This document shows, in pieces, positions 1 to 7,099 of a stretch of 7,324 nt of DNA (the stretch's first letter is position 1; each line of letters begins with the position of its first letter). The stretch spans positions 1 to 7,324 of the forward strand of contig NZ_CALINL010000235.1 in NCBI RefSeq assembly GCF_938045225.1. Reading direction: 5' to 3'. The stretch is from an uncultured Campylobacter sp. (lineage in GTDB: Bacteria; Campylobacterota; Campylobacteria; Campylobacterales; Campylobacteraceae). A program made the position numbers and the translations under genes. The notes under the pieces were generated by a model. The model searched no databases. It was given only the letters and a program-made list of their open reading frames with translations, and was not told the origin of the DNA.

Positions 1-716
1 AAAGCATATTCACCTATCGTTCCAATAATTGATAGTATTACAGAATTCTTTTTAAATAAATTCTTTTTTACTGCTTTTTCTGATATTTTAACATTAGCAT
101 CATCTAAATTTTTAGTTTCTTTTGGAATATAGCTTTTTTTATCATCTAGTAATGTTGCCAGATCGGTAGTTCCGGCTTTTTTAATGCCTTCTCTTAATCT
201 AGTGTCGCCGCAGTTGTAAGCCATCATCGCAAGATACCACTTGCCAAAGTCGTTTTTTAGACTCTGTAGGTATTTTGTAGCTGCAACGGTAGCCGCCATC
301 GGGTCTTTTCGCTCGTCGGTGTATTTATCGACCCTAAGGCCGTAAAGTTTTGCCGTAGACTCCATAAACTGCCAAATTCCGATGGCTTTTTTGCTAGAAA
401 CTATGTGATTTGAAAAACCGGACTCCGTCATAGCAAGATACAAAAACGACTCCGGAATACCTGAGTCTTTTATAATCTTTTGGAGCATCGGGATATGTTT
501 ATAACCGCCTTTTACGGTATCTATAAACTCTTTTCTTTTACTATCTTTAATGGAATTTTTTATAGAAGCGTAGTGAGAGCTTTGTAAAAATTTAGCATCT
601 ATGTCAAATTCTTTTAATATCATCTTTTGGGTTTGCTCTGCGTCGCTGCTAGCCGCGGTCGCAAAAAGCCACCCCGTACATGCCAAACACAGCATTATTA
701 CTCTAAAGATTTTCAT
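1..716 (-). CDS. MltD-type lytic transglycosylase, 3' end cut by window edge
   Basis: This is a periplasmic murein hydrolase of the SLT family, which cleaves the MurNAc-GlcNAc bond of peptidoglycan and leaves a 1,6-anhydro end. The frame is open for 238 codons to the left edge with no stop, so the C-terminus is missing. The N-terminus (MKIFR, then a short hydrophobic run, then ATA at 19-21) is a signal peptide. C13 is a poor lipobox cysteine, so a lipoprotein is unlikely. The SLT domain spans roughly residues 75-205: catalytic Glu98 in the motif MTESGF, GIWQF at 113-117, AYNCG at 166-170, and YIPKET at 196-201, a pattern typical of MltD-like enzymes. The start ATG (716-714) has a strong ribosome site, AAGGAG at 726-721. 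The gene follows tatD by 12 bases and is probably cotranscribed with it. By synteny it matches C. jejuni Cj0645 (from memory). C-terminal LysM repeats, if present, would lie outside the window. Confidence 0.93.
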   Translation of the reverse strand, partial: MKIFRVIMLCLACTGWLFATAASSDAEQTQKMILKEFDIDAKFLQSSHYASIKNSIKDSKRKEFIDTVKGGYKHIPMLQKIIKDSGIPESFLYLAMTESGFSNHIVSSKKAIGIWQFMESTAKLYGLRVDKYTDERKDPMAATVAATKYLQSLKNDFGKWYLAMMAYNCGDTRLREGIKKAGTTDLATLLDDKKSYIPKETKNLDDANVKISEKAVKKNLFKKNSVILSIIGTIGEYA

Positions 717-728
717 TTTTCTCCTTGA

Positions 729-1514
729 TTACGTGTTAAATTTCGTAAAGATTTTCTTTGCATTTTTCGTTGTTATTTCCATTACCTCTTCTTCTTTTAA
801 ATTTAAAATCTCAGCCATCTTTGTCGCGACTAATCGCGTAAATGCAGGCTCGTTTCTGCGCCCCCTAAAAGGCTCAGGCGTTAGATACGGCGCATCTGTT
901 TCAAGCAGCAGCCTATCTTGCGGGATTTGGGGCAAAATTTGAACCAAATTTTTCGCGTTTTTAAAGGTCAAAACCCCGCCGATGCCAAAGTAAAATTCGC
1001 CCATTTTTGCAAGCTCTAATAGCAAAGGCGAAGCGTTATAGCAGTGCAAAACCGCTCCGATTAGCCTGCTTGCATACTCTTTTAAAATATTAAAACTATC
1101 TTCGTTTGCGTCTCTTATATGCAAGATAACGGGTAAATTTAACTCTACGGCCATATCAAGCTGCGCTTTAAATACGCGCTTTTGTTCCGCTTTTTCAAGC
1201 TCTTTTTCATTTTCGTCTTTTGGCAAGCGGAAATAATCAAGCCCACACTCGCCCACGGCTATACACTTTTCGTCTCGCGCAAATTTACGCAGCGCCTCTT
1301 CGTCAAATCCCGCCTTCTCATACGGATGAACTCCGACGGCAAAAAATATATTTTCAAATTCGCGGGTTATTTTAGCCGCTTTTGGTAAATCATTAATATC
1401 AGCCCCAGGTATCAGTACTCCGTCGATACCGTTTTTACGGGCATTTTTGATAACTTGCGCAAGGTCGCCGTCAAAGCTTTTGTCATCCAGATGACAATGC
1501 GTGTCTATTATCAT
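729..1514 (-). CDS. tatD: TatD-family metal-dependent hydrolase / deoxyribonuclease
   Basis: A 261-residue cytoplasmic TIM-barrel metallohydrolase of the TatD family, the usual length. Known members are metal-dependent DNases with 3'-5' exonuclease activity linked to DNA repair and degradation; the substrate here is inferred from the family. All expected metal ligands are visible: HCH at residues 6-8 of IDTHCHLDD, His63 in GVHPYE, Glu89 in VGECGLDY, His132 in LHIRDA, His157 in LHCYN, and Asp207 in ETDAPYL. The C-terminal part has the conserved PEPFRGRRNEP at 213-223. The start ATG shares its A with the last base of the cbrR stop (TGATG at 1516-1512), and the only ribosome-site-like sequence is a weak GGGTAG inside the end of cbrR. 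Translation is therefore probably coupled to cbrR. Despite the name, the gene has no link to Tat protein export here. Confidence 0.95.
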   Translation of the reverse strand: MIIDTHCHLDDKSFDGDLAQVIKNARKNGIDGVLIPGADINDLPKAAKITREFENIFFAVGVHPYEKAGFDEEALRKFARDEKCIAVGECGLDYFRLPKDENEKELEKAEQKRVFKAQLDMAVELNLPVILHIRDANEDSFNILKEYASRLIGAVLHCYNASPLLLELAKMGEFYFGIGGVLTFKNAKNLVQILPQIPQDRLLLETDAPYLTPEPFRGRRNEPAFTRLVATKMAEILNLKEEEVMEITTKNAKKIFTKFNT

Positions 1515-2767
1515 CAGGCTATTTCTACCCTATTTCTACCGCTTTGCTTAGCTCTGTAAAGAGCCTCGTCGGCAAGCTCCAAAATCTCGTCGACGTTATA
1601 ATCGCTTTTACCGAAAGTAACGCCTATGGAAACCGAAATTTTAACCGATTCGTTTTTTATATTTACCGGATTGGATGCTATTGCGGCTCTTAATCCGACG
1701 AAAAATTTAACCGCGTCTTCTTGCGATACGTTTTTTAATAAAACGCAAAATTCTCCGCCGCCGAATCTAGCCGCTATATCGCTGCTTTTGGTGTCGTCGA
1801 TTAATTTTTTAGCCAGTAGTTTTAAAATTTTATCGCCGCTATCTTGTCCGTATTTATCATTGATATTTTTAAGCCCGTCTACATCGATCACGGCTACGGC
1901 GTAAGGCATAGGATTTTCTTCCAAACTAGCCAAGTACCCTTGCATATCGTCGTAAAAATACCTTCTATTAAATAATCCGGTTAGAAAATCTTTATTGGCG
2001 AAATTTGCGATTTTATTGATATTTTCCATATTTTCTATAGTATTATTTACGCGGCAAATAAGCTCTTCTTTTAAAAACGGCTTAGCGATAAAATCATTAG
2101 CTCCGTTTTTCAAAAATACCGCGCCGCTAACGTTTTCGTTCGCGCTAGTCATCATTATAACGCCTAGTTCGTTTTTATCTCTTTGCTCCCTTAGCTCTTT
2201 TAAAACCTCCAAACCGTCTTTTACCGGCATACCGTAATCAGAAACCACGAGTTTTATATCGGGATTATCGGCAAAATAATTCATCGCTTCTTCGCCGTGA
2301 GCCGCCGTAAATACTTGAAACTGCAAATTCTGCAATATTTTTTTTACGTCGTTTCTAGTCTGCATTACGTCTTCTACTACCATGACTTTATACTGCTTGT
2401 TGTTTTTTAGTCTATCTATCATATGAAATATATAATTTACGTCGCTCATATTTCCCTTATAGACGTAGTCCACGATGTCCTTGTCCATAAAAGTCTCTCT
2501 AGTCTTATCGTCCATACTGCCCGTTAAAACTATAATCGGTAAGCCCTTAGACGCTACAAAATCGACCACTTCGCCGTTTGGAGCATCGGGCAAATTTAAA
2601 TCGAGCAAAGTTATAAAATAATCCTTAGCCTTCGTAAGAAACGCCTGCGCTTCGGCTAAGCTGTGAGCGACGTCCACTTGCATTTCAGTATTATCTTCCA
2701 TCTTTTTAGCGATTAGCTTTGCTAAGGCTTTGTTGTCTTCTACTATTAAAATTTTGCTTTTTTCCAT
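1514..2767 (-). CDS. cbrR: Response regulator, REC-REC-GGDEF (CbrR-like), with degenerate GGDEF motif
   Basis: A 417-residue cytoplasmic protein with two phosphoreceiver domains and a C-terminal GGDEF domain. REC1 (about 4-120) has Asp11, phosphoacceptor Asp56 in LLDLNLP, Thr82 and Lys104. REC2 (about 127-240) has Asp133, Asp177 in VVSDYGMP, Thr207 and Lys229 in AKPF. The GGDEF domain (about 255-415) starts with DFLTGLFNRRYF and keeps the metal-site Asp of VIDVDG, the ND at 303-304 and a final GRNRV. Its signature, however, reads GGGEF at 336-340 (Gly338 codon GGA at 1756-1754), and the inhibitory-site RxxD reads KSSD at 327-330. The architecture and position match C. jejuni CbrR (Cj0643), reported to affect bile-salt resistance and motility (from memory). 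Loss of the Asp/Glu at 338 argues against diguanylate cyclase activity; a binding or protein-contact role is inference. No partner histidine kinase is in the window. The gene has its own upstream promoter candidate. Confidence 0.93.
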   Translation of the reverse strand: MEKSKILIVEDNKALAKLIAKKMEDNTEMQVDVAHSLAEAQAFLTKAKDYFITLLDLNLPDAPNGEVVDFVASKGLPIIVLTGSMDDKTRETFMDKDIVDYVYKGNMSDVNYIFHMIDRLKNNKQYKVMVVEDVMQTRNDVKKILQNLQFQVFTAAHGEEAMNYFADNPDIKLVVSDYGMPVKDGLEVLKELREQRDKNELGVIMMTSANENVSGAVFLKNGANDFIAKPFLKEELICRVNNTIENMENINKIANFANKDFLTGLFNRRYFYDDMQGYLASLEENPMPYAVAVIDVDGLKNINDKYGQDSGDKILKLLAKKLIDDTKSSDIAARFGGGEFCVLLKNVSQEDAVKFFVGLRAAIASNPVNIKNESVKISVSIGVTFGKSDYNVDEILELADEALYRAKQSGRNRVEIA

Positions 2768-2792
2768 AAATACCCATTTAAAAATTTTCGAG

Positions 2793-2819
2793 AATATACC
2801 ATTACTTTTCTTTTTTCAA
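2793..2819 (-). promoter_or_regulatory. Candidate sigma-70 promoter for cbrR with extended -10
   Basis: In the 71-base gap between recN and cbrR, the minus strand reads TGGTATATT, an extended -10 with TATATT at 2798-2793 (one mismatch to TATAAT). A TTGAAA lies at 2819-2814, but the spacing of 15 bases is short; Campylobacter promoters depend little on a -35. Transcription would start near 2786, giving a leader of about 19 bases before the cbrR ATG at 2767. The ribosome site there is weak (GGGT). This would allow cbrR-tatD-transglycosylase to be expressed apart from nadK-recN. Confidence 0.55.
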
Positions 2820-2838
2820 CCTAAATTTTAAGCCAAAC

Positions 2839-4362
2839 TTAAACAACCAAAAGCTGACGAGCGAAATTTATCGCTTCATCGGTAATGCGTTCGCCGCTTA
2901 TCATACGAGCCAGCTCGCTTACGCGCTCCTCGTTTTTTAGCTCCCTTACGTTCGAGGTTTCGCCGCGCTTTTCGACTAGAAAATGCGAATCGGCCTTAGA
3001 GCTTAGCTGCGGCTGATGCGAGATAGCGAAAATTTGATAAAATTCGGCCAAATTTAGTAGCACGTTTGCGATACTCATCGCCTCTTTTCCGCTTAGATTC
3101 GCGTCTATTTCATCTAGGATTATGACGCCCTCGCCGCCTCCGGTGATCTTGCTTTCGCTCGCGATAAAAGCTAGCCTTAAGCGGTTTAGCTCGCCCGAGC
3201 TTAGATTTTTTAGCGCCGTCTCGTTTAGGCTCAAATTTACCTCGTCCCTGCCGGCGGCGTCCAGGGTCTTGCTATTTATCTTTAATGAAATCTCGCTCAT
3301 ATAAAGCTCTTTTAGAAACGAATTTATGAGCGCTTCAAGCTCCTTTAAATTTGCCGCGCGAGCCTGGCTGATTTTGTCCGCCAGCGCGTTTACCGCAGTT
3401 TCGTTTTGCTTAAATTTACGCTCCAACTCGCTCTTTTCAAAACTTATATTTTCGTATCTTGCTAGCTCCGCCTTGCGCGTTTTTAGCGTCTGGAGCGCCT
3501 CCTCCTCGCCGCCATAGCGACGCACGAGCGAGTTTATCGCCTCGATGCGGTCTAGCACGCCCTCGATATCCACGTCTTCTAGCTCGTCCATGTTTAGATT
3601 TTCGCGCGCTACTCGCAGTTCGTTCATCGCCTCTTCAAAAAAGCTGCTATCAATATCGCTGATGTTTAGCGCGTCCGTCACGGCCTGCTCGAAATTAAAA
3701 ATTTGCTCCGCCCTATTCCACGCTTCTAAAATTTTATCCTTTTTACTTAGGCGCTTTTTTAGCTCCATTAGCTCGTCAAATTCGCCGATTTTCGGGCTCA
3801 CGCTTTCTATTTTATTGATTTCAAAGGAGGCAAATTCCTTTAGCTCCTCCACTCTTTTTTCTTCGTCGATTATTTTTTTTAGCTCGCGTGAAATTTGGCT
3901 AAATTCGTCAAATTTGAGCCTAAATTCGCTCAAAATTTCGTTAAATTTAGCGTCTTTTTTCGCCTGCAAGCTATCTAGCAAATTTAAAAATCTCTCGTTT
4001 TCAAATTCGTTTATTTCCTTTGCGGATAGGTATTTTACGTGCTCTTTAGCGATGCTGGCTAGATTTTTTTTAGAAACGGCTTGCGAGTTTATAAAGTAGC
4101 GCGTCGTTTTGTCGCGAAAAAGCTTAAAGGTATTTATCTCCTCGCTCTCTAGGCCAAATTCCTCAAGGTCAAATTTATGCGAGACGTCGGCCTCGATCAG
4201 CTTTGCTTCGCTATCTTTTAGCCCTAAAACCGCCATTATCGAGCCCATCAGGACCGATTTGCCAGCGCCGCTCACGCCCGTAAATACGCTAAGTCCGCGT
4301 CCGAAATTTAACTCGACGTTTTCAAAACTCAAATTTTGCTTTATCAAAATCCGCTCAATCAT
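2839..4362 (-). CDS. recN: DNA repair protein RecN (SMC-like ATPase)
   Basis: RecN is a cytoplasmic SMC-like ATPase that acts early in recombinational repair of double-strand breaks. The 507-residue protein has the split ABC ATPase of the family: Walker A in GVSGAGKS at 29-36, then a coiled-coil middle rich in Glu, Lys and Leu (about 135-350), then the ABC signature LSSGE at 387-391, Walker B VIILDE at 413-418, a D-loop after it (DANLSG, 420-425) and the switch His449 in ISHQPQL. The C-terminal MISGERITDEA is also typical. Length is somewhat below the roughly 550 residues of the E. coli protein, so the coiled coil looks short; all ATPase motifs are intact. The start ATG overlaps the end of nadK by 8 bases, with GGGG as a modest ribosome site inside nadK, which suggests coupled translation. 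It ends 71 bases before cbrR, with no convincing terminator between. Confidence 0.96.
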   Translation of the reverse strand: MIERILIKQNLSFENVELNFGRGLSVFTGVSGAGKSVLMGSIMAVLGLKDSEAKLIEADVSHKFDLEEFGLESEEINTFKLFRDKTTRYFINSQAVSKKNLASIAKEHVKYLSAKEINEFENERFLNLLDSLQAKKDAKFNEILSEFRLKFDEFSQISRELKKIIDEEKRVEELKEFASFEINKIESVSPKIGEFDELMELKKRLSKKDKILEAWNRAEQIFNFEQAVTDALNISDIDSSFFEEAMNELRVARENLNMDELEDVDIEGVLDRIEAINSLVRRYGGEEEALQTLKTRKAELARYENISFEKSELERKFKQNETAVNALADKISQARAANLKELEALINSFLKELYMSEISLKINSKTLDAAGRDEVNLSLNETALKNLSSGELNRLRLAFIASESKITGGGEGVIILDEIDANLSGKEAMSIANVLLNLAEFYQIFAISHQPQLSSKADSHFLVEKRGETSNVRELKNEERVSELARMISGERITDEAINFARQLLVV

Positions 4363-5248
4363 TATAACCCCAATGCAGCTTTTCTTTTAGAATTTGAAAA
4401 TAATCTCTCCCGACGTGGCGGATTAGCCGCGCCGTGCTCGCGCTTAGCGTCATGCTTACGCCCTCAAGCTCGCTCATCTTATACCTATCTTGTCCGTCGA
4501 TAACCAGCACTGCCGCACTTGCGGTTTTAAATTTGATCTCAAATCCGCGCGGAAGCACGACCGGACGTTGAGTTAGCGAGTGCGAACAAACGGGCGTAAC
4601 CAAAAACACCTCGCTCAAAGGATAGGTTATCGCCCCACCCGCGCTCATGTTGTATCCGGTTGATCCAACGGGCGTAGAGACGATGACGCCGTCGCCAAAA
4701 TACGCGTTAAAGTATTTTTCATTCCAAAAAGCCTCCACGTGCGTCATGGAACCTACCTTTTCGCCCACGATTACCGCGTCGTTAAATGCGATTTTATGTA
4801 AAATTTCGCCGCTTTTTTTGTGCAAAAAAACGTCAAGCATAAAAGGGGTCTCGACCTCAAATTTGCCCTCGAAAAACTCGGCGAAAAATTTCTCGCATTC
4901 ATTCATCGTAATATCGGTCAAAAATCCAAGCCTGCCCGCGTGGATGCCGAGCACGAAGGGCGAAATCTCGGCCGTGTTTCTACAAAGCGAGATGATCGTG
5001 CCGTCGCCTCCGAGCGAGATCAAAAAATCGCACTCCTGCGCCAACTCGCGCATCTCAAATCCTTGTAAATTCGAGCCCTCTTTTAAATTTAAATGTTTAG
5101 CGAGCGCGTTTTCAAACAAAATTTGAACGCCGTACCTAGCCAAAATCTCGCGCAAGATTCGCGCGTTTTTTACCAAATTTGCATTGATTTTTGCGACTAG
5201 GCCGACTTTTTTTACCTTAGCCGGAAGTAATAAATTCTCTTTTTTCAT
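4355..5248 (-). CDS. nadK: NAD kinase (ATP- or polyphosphate-dependent)
   Basis: NAD kinase phosphorylates NAD to NADP, the only route to NADP. With the start chosen here the protein is 297 residues, normal for the family. Motifs in order: GGDGT at 80-84 in LISLGGDGTII (phosphate-binding loop), GIHAGRLGFL at 101-110, the NAD-binding FNDA at 155-158, the glycine-rich block GDGVIVSTPVGSTGY at 185-199, and DGQ at 251-253. The frame stays open upstream to a TTG at 5296, but ATG 5248 is preferred: the extra 16 residues (beginning LAPSFFKTK) look unlike the family, and the TTG sits at the likely transcription start. No clear ribosome site precedes ATG 5248, so expression may rely on a weak or near-leaderless start. 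It is the first gene of the leftward train and overlaps recN by 8 bases. It is also known as ppnK. Confidence 0.95.
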   Translation of the reverse strand: MKKENLLLPAKVKKVGLVAKINANLVKNARILREILARYGVQILFENALAKHLNLKEGSNLQGFEMRELAQECDFLISLGGDGTIISLCRNTAEISPFVLGIHAGRLGFLTDITMNECEKFFAEFFEGKFEVETPFMLDVFLHKKSGEILHKIAFNDAVIVGEKVGSMTHVEAFWNEKYFNAYFGDGVIVSTPVGSTGYNMSAGGAITYPLSEVFLVTPVCSHSLTQRPVVLPRGFEIKFKTASAAVLVIDGQDRYKMSELEGVSMTLSASTARLIRHVGRDYFQILKEKLHWGYND

Positions 5249-5255
5249 AGAGCGG

Positions 5256-5261
5256 ATTTTA
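5256..5261 (-). promoter_or_regulatory. Alternative -10 for nadK (near-leaderless)
   Basis: The minus strand reads TAAAAT at 5261-5256, directly before nadK. If used as a -10, transcription would begin at about 5249, at or next to the A of ATG 5248, giving an almost leaderless mRNA. The lack of a ribosome site there fits, but the match is only five of six to TATAAT in AT-rich DNA, so this is weak. Confidence 0.25.
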
Positions 5262-5302
5262 TCACATTTTGTTTTAAAAAAGCTGGGAGCAAGCAAATTT
5301 CT

Positions 5303-5308
5303 AGTATA
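5303..5308 (-). promoter_or_regulatory. -10 element for the nadK-recN operon
   Basis: The minus strand reads TATACT at 5308-5303, one mismatch to TATAAT. Transcription would begin near 5297, leaving about 49 bases of leader before the nadK ATG at 5248 and making the upstream TTG at 5296 implausible as a start. It shares its TATA with the aspS -10 on the other strand. Confidence 0.45.
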
Positions 5309-5310
5309 AT
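5305..5310 (+). promoter_or_regulatory. -10 element of the aspS promoter
   Basis: A perfect TATAAT lies 31 bases before the aspS ATG. Transcription would start near 5317, giving a leader of about 25 bases that contains the ribosome site. No convincing -35 is visible, which is normal for Campylobacter sigma-70 promoters. The ATG at 5309 that begins the longest reading frame lies inside this element, so it cannot be translated from this promoter. Confidence 0.7.
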
Positions 5311-5330
5311 GGGCGCGTTAAAAACAGCAA

Positions 5331-5336
5331 AAGGAG
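5331..5336 (+). promoter_or_regulatory. Ribosome binding site that fixes the aspS start
   Basis: AAGGAG, five bases before ATG 5342, is a near-ideal Shine-Dalgarno sequence. It supports 5342 over the in-frame ATG at 5309, whose upstream DNA has no ribosome site. Confidence 0.85.
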
Positions 5337-5341
5337 TGAAA

Positions 5342-7099
5342 ATGCGTAGCCATTACTGCACTGATTTAAGCAGTGCCGACATAGGCAAAGAAGTTACGCT
5401 TTGCGGCTGGGTAAATACCTACCGCGACCACGGCGGCGTTATATTTTTAGACCTGCGCGATCGCACGGGACTGATCCAGATCGTCTGCGATCCGGCAGAT
5501 AGCAAGAGCTCTCACGAGGCCGCGTCGCACGTTCGCGACGAGTACGTGCTGAGGATAAAAGGCAAGGTCCGCGCTCGCGGCGAAGGCCTGGTAAATCCGC
5601 GTCTAAAAACGGGCGAGATCGAAGTAGTCGCAAACGAAGTGATAGTAGAAAACCCGAGCGAGGCGCTACCTTTCGTCATCGGCGACGAGAGCGTAAACGA
5701 GGACATCAGGCTAAAATACAGATTTTTAGACCTTAGAAACGAGAAACTTCAAAATATCTTTAAAATGCGCTCAAAAGCGGCGATCGCAGCTAGAAACAGC
5801 CTAGATAAAATGGGCTTTATCGAGTTTGAAACTCCAGTTTTAACACGTGCAACTCCAGAAGGCGCAAGAGACTACCTAGTGCCAAGCCGCGTGTATCCAG
5901 GCCAATTTTACGCGCTTCCACAAAGCCCACAGCTATTTAAGCAGCTTTTGATGTGCTCGGGCTTTGATAAATATTTCCAAATCGCAAAATGCTTCCGCGA
6001 CGAGGACTTGCGCGCCGATAGACAGCCGGAATTTACGCAGATAGATATTGAGATGAGCTTCATCGAACAAGAAGATATCCTAAATATGGCCGAAAATATG
6101 CTAAAAGACGTATTTGCCGCATGCGGATACGATATCCAAATACCTTTCCGACGCATGAGCTACAAAGAGGCGACCGAGTGCTACGGCAGCGACAAACCAG
6201 ATCTGCGCTACGATCTAAAGATGATCGACGTTATCGACATTTTCGCACGCTCTAGTAATGAAATCTTTAGTAAAATCGCAACCGAACCTAAGAAAAACCG
6301 CATCAAAGCGCTAAAAGTGCCAAACGGCGATAATATCTTTAGCAAGCGCGAGATGAACCGTTTTGAGGAATTCGTCCGCAAATTCGGCGCTCAGGGCCTT
6401 GGCTACTTCCAAATGAAAGAGGACGGACTAAAAGGACCGCTTTGCAAATTTTTCGAGCAAAGCGACCTTGACGAGATTGTAGCTCGCTGCGAGCTAAAAG
6501 TCGGCGACGTCGTATTTTTCGGCGCAGGCAAGAAAAAAGTCGTGCTTGATTATATGGGACGATTTAGGATTTTCCTCGCCGAGCAAATGGGTATCATAGA
6601 CCAAAACAAAATGGAGTTTTTATGGGTGCTTGACTTCCCGATGTTTGAGCAAAACGACGATGGTAGCTACTCGGCTATGCACCATCCCTTTACCATGCCT
6701 AAAAACATCGACGAGCCTGATCTCGAGGACATCCTCTCGGTAGCTCACGACGTCGTGCTTAACGGCTATGAGCTTGGCGGCGGTAGCGTGAGAATCCACA
6801 AAAACGACGTTCAGCAAAAGGTGTTTAAGCTACTTGGTATCGACGAGGCCGAGCAACGCGAGAAATTTGGCTTCTTGCTCGACGCGTTAAGCTTTGGCGC
6901 GCCTCCGCACGGCGGTATCGCGATCGGCTTTGACAGGCTAAATATGCTTGTAAATAAAGCAGGCTCGATCCGTGACGTCATAGCCTTCCCTAAAACACAG
7001 CGCGCTCAGTGCCCACTCACAAAGGCACCAAGCTACGCTAGCAACGAGCAGCTTAGGGAGCTAGGACTAAGGATAAGAGAAAAAGAGCAAAAGGCTTAA
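5342..7099 (+). CDS. aspS: Aspartyl-tRNA synthetase (class II), probably non-discriminating
   Basis: AspRS activates aspartate with ATP and charges tRNA. The 585-residue protein has the bacterial layout: an OB-fold anticodon-binding domain (about 15-110), the catalytic core with class II motif 1 around FIEFETPVLTRATPEGARD (159-177), motif 2 in FRDEDLRADRQPEFTQID (218-235), the bacterial insert domain in the 290-420 region, and motif 3 in GIAIGFDRL (525-533). No key residue looks missing. The start at 5342 is set by AAGGAG and by the upstream promoter. Epsilonproteobacteria such as Helicobacter lack AsnRS and use a relaxed AspRS that also makes Asp-tRNA(Asn), which GatCAB then amidates; I infer the same here but did not identify specificity residues. 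The gene diverges from nadK and runs the same way as adk. It holds far fewer AAATTT words than the rest of the window. Confidence 0.97.
   Translation: MRSHYCTDLSSADIGKEVTLCGWVNTYRDHGGVIFLDLRDRTGLIQIVCDPADSKSSHEAASHVRDEYVLRIKGKVRARGEGLVNPRLKTGEIEVVANEVIVENPSEALPFVIGDESVNEDIRLKYRFLDLRNEKLQNIFKMRSKAAIAARNSLDKMGFIEFETPVLTRATPEGARDYLVPSRVYPGQFYALPQSPQLFKQLLMCSGFDKYFQIAKCFRDEDLRADRQPEFTQIDIEMSFIEQEDILNMAENMLKDVFAACGYDIQIPFRRMSYKEATECYGSDKPDLRYDLKMIDVIDIFARSSNEIFSKIATEPKKNRIKALKVPNGDNIFSKREMNRFEEFVRKFGAQGLGYFQMKEDGLKGPLCKFFEQSDLDEIVARCELKVGDVVFFGAGKKKVVLDYMGRFRIFLAEQMGIIDQNKMEFLWVLDFPMFEQNDDGSYSAMHHPFTMPKNIDEPDLEDILSVAHDVVLNGYELGGGSVRIHKNDVQQKVFKLLGIDEAEQREKFGFLLDALSFGAPPHGGIAIGFDRLNMLVNKAGSIRDVIAFPKTQRAQCPLTKAPSYASNEQLRELGLRIREKEQKA

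Noticed and set aside
10..13. Lipoprotein signal in the transglycosylase (Cys10 or Cys13)
   Set aside because: The residues before each Cys do not fit a lipobox, while ATA at 19-21 gives a good ordinary signal peptidase site. Coordinates here are residue numbers.
601..942. Plus-strand open frame of 113 codons
   Set aside because: It is antisense to the transglycosylase start and the end of tatD, both of which have clear family motifs. It has no ribosome site and looks like a low-complexity shadow.
1518..1542. Tandem 11-base repeat (GGTAGAAATAG twice on the minus strand) at the end of cbrR
   Set aside because: It encodes the ordinary GGDEF ending GRNRV and then EIA. Two copies in different frames look like chance, although slippage there could shift the last codons.
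2828..2842. Small inverted repeat TTAAG/CTTAA at the recN stop as a terminator
   Set aside because: Five AT-rich pairs with no following T-run are too weak to call.
3545..4390. Long plus-strand open frames (184 and 93 codons) opposite recN
   Set aside because: The Ser/Phe/Leu-rich composition is what antisense reading of Glu/Lys/Leu coiled-coil codons gives. They are shadows of recN.
5820..5945. Patch of aspS with more A-ending codons, possible mosaic from recombination
   Set aside because: It covers the highly conserved motif 1 region, is short, and I could not compute codon statistics. It is not enough to claim transfer.
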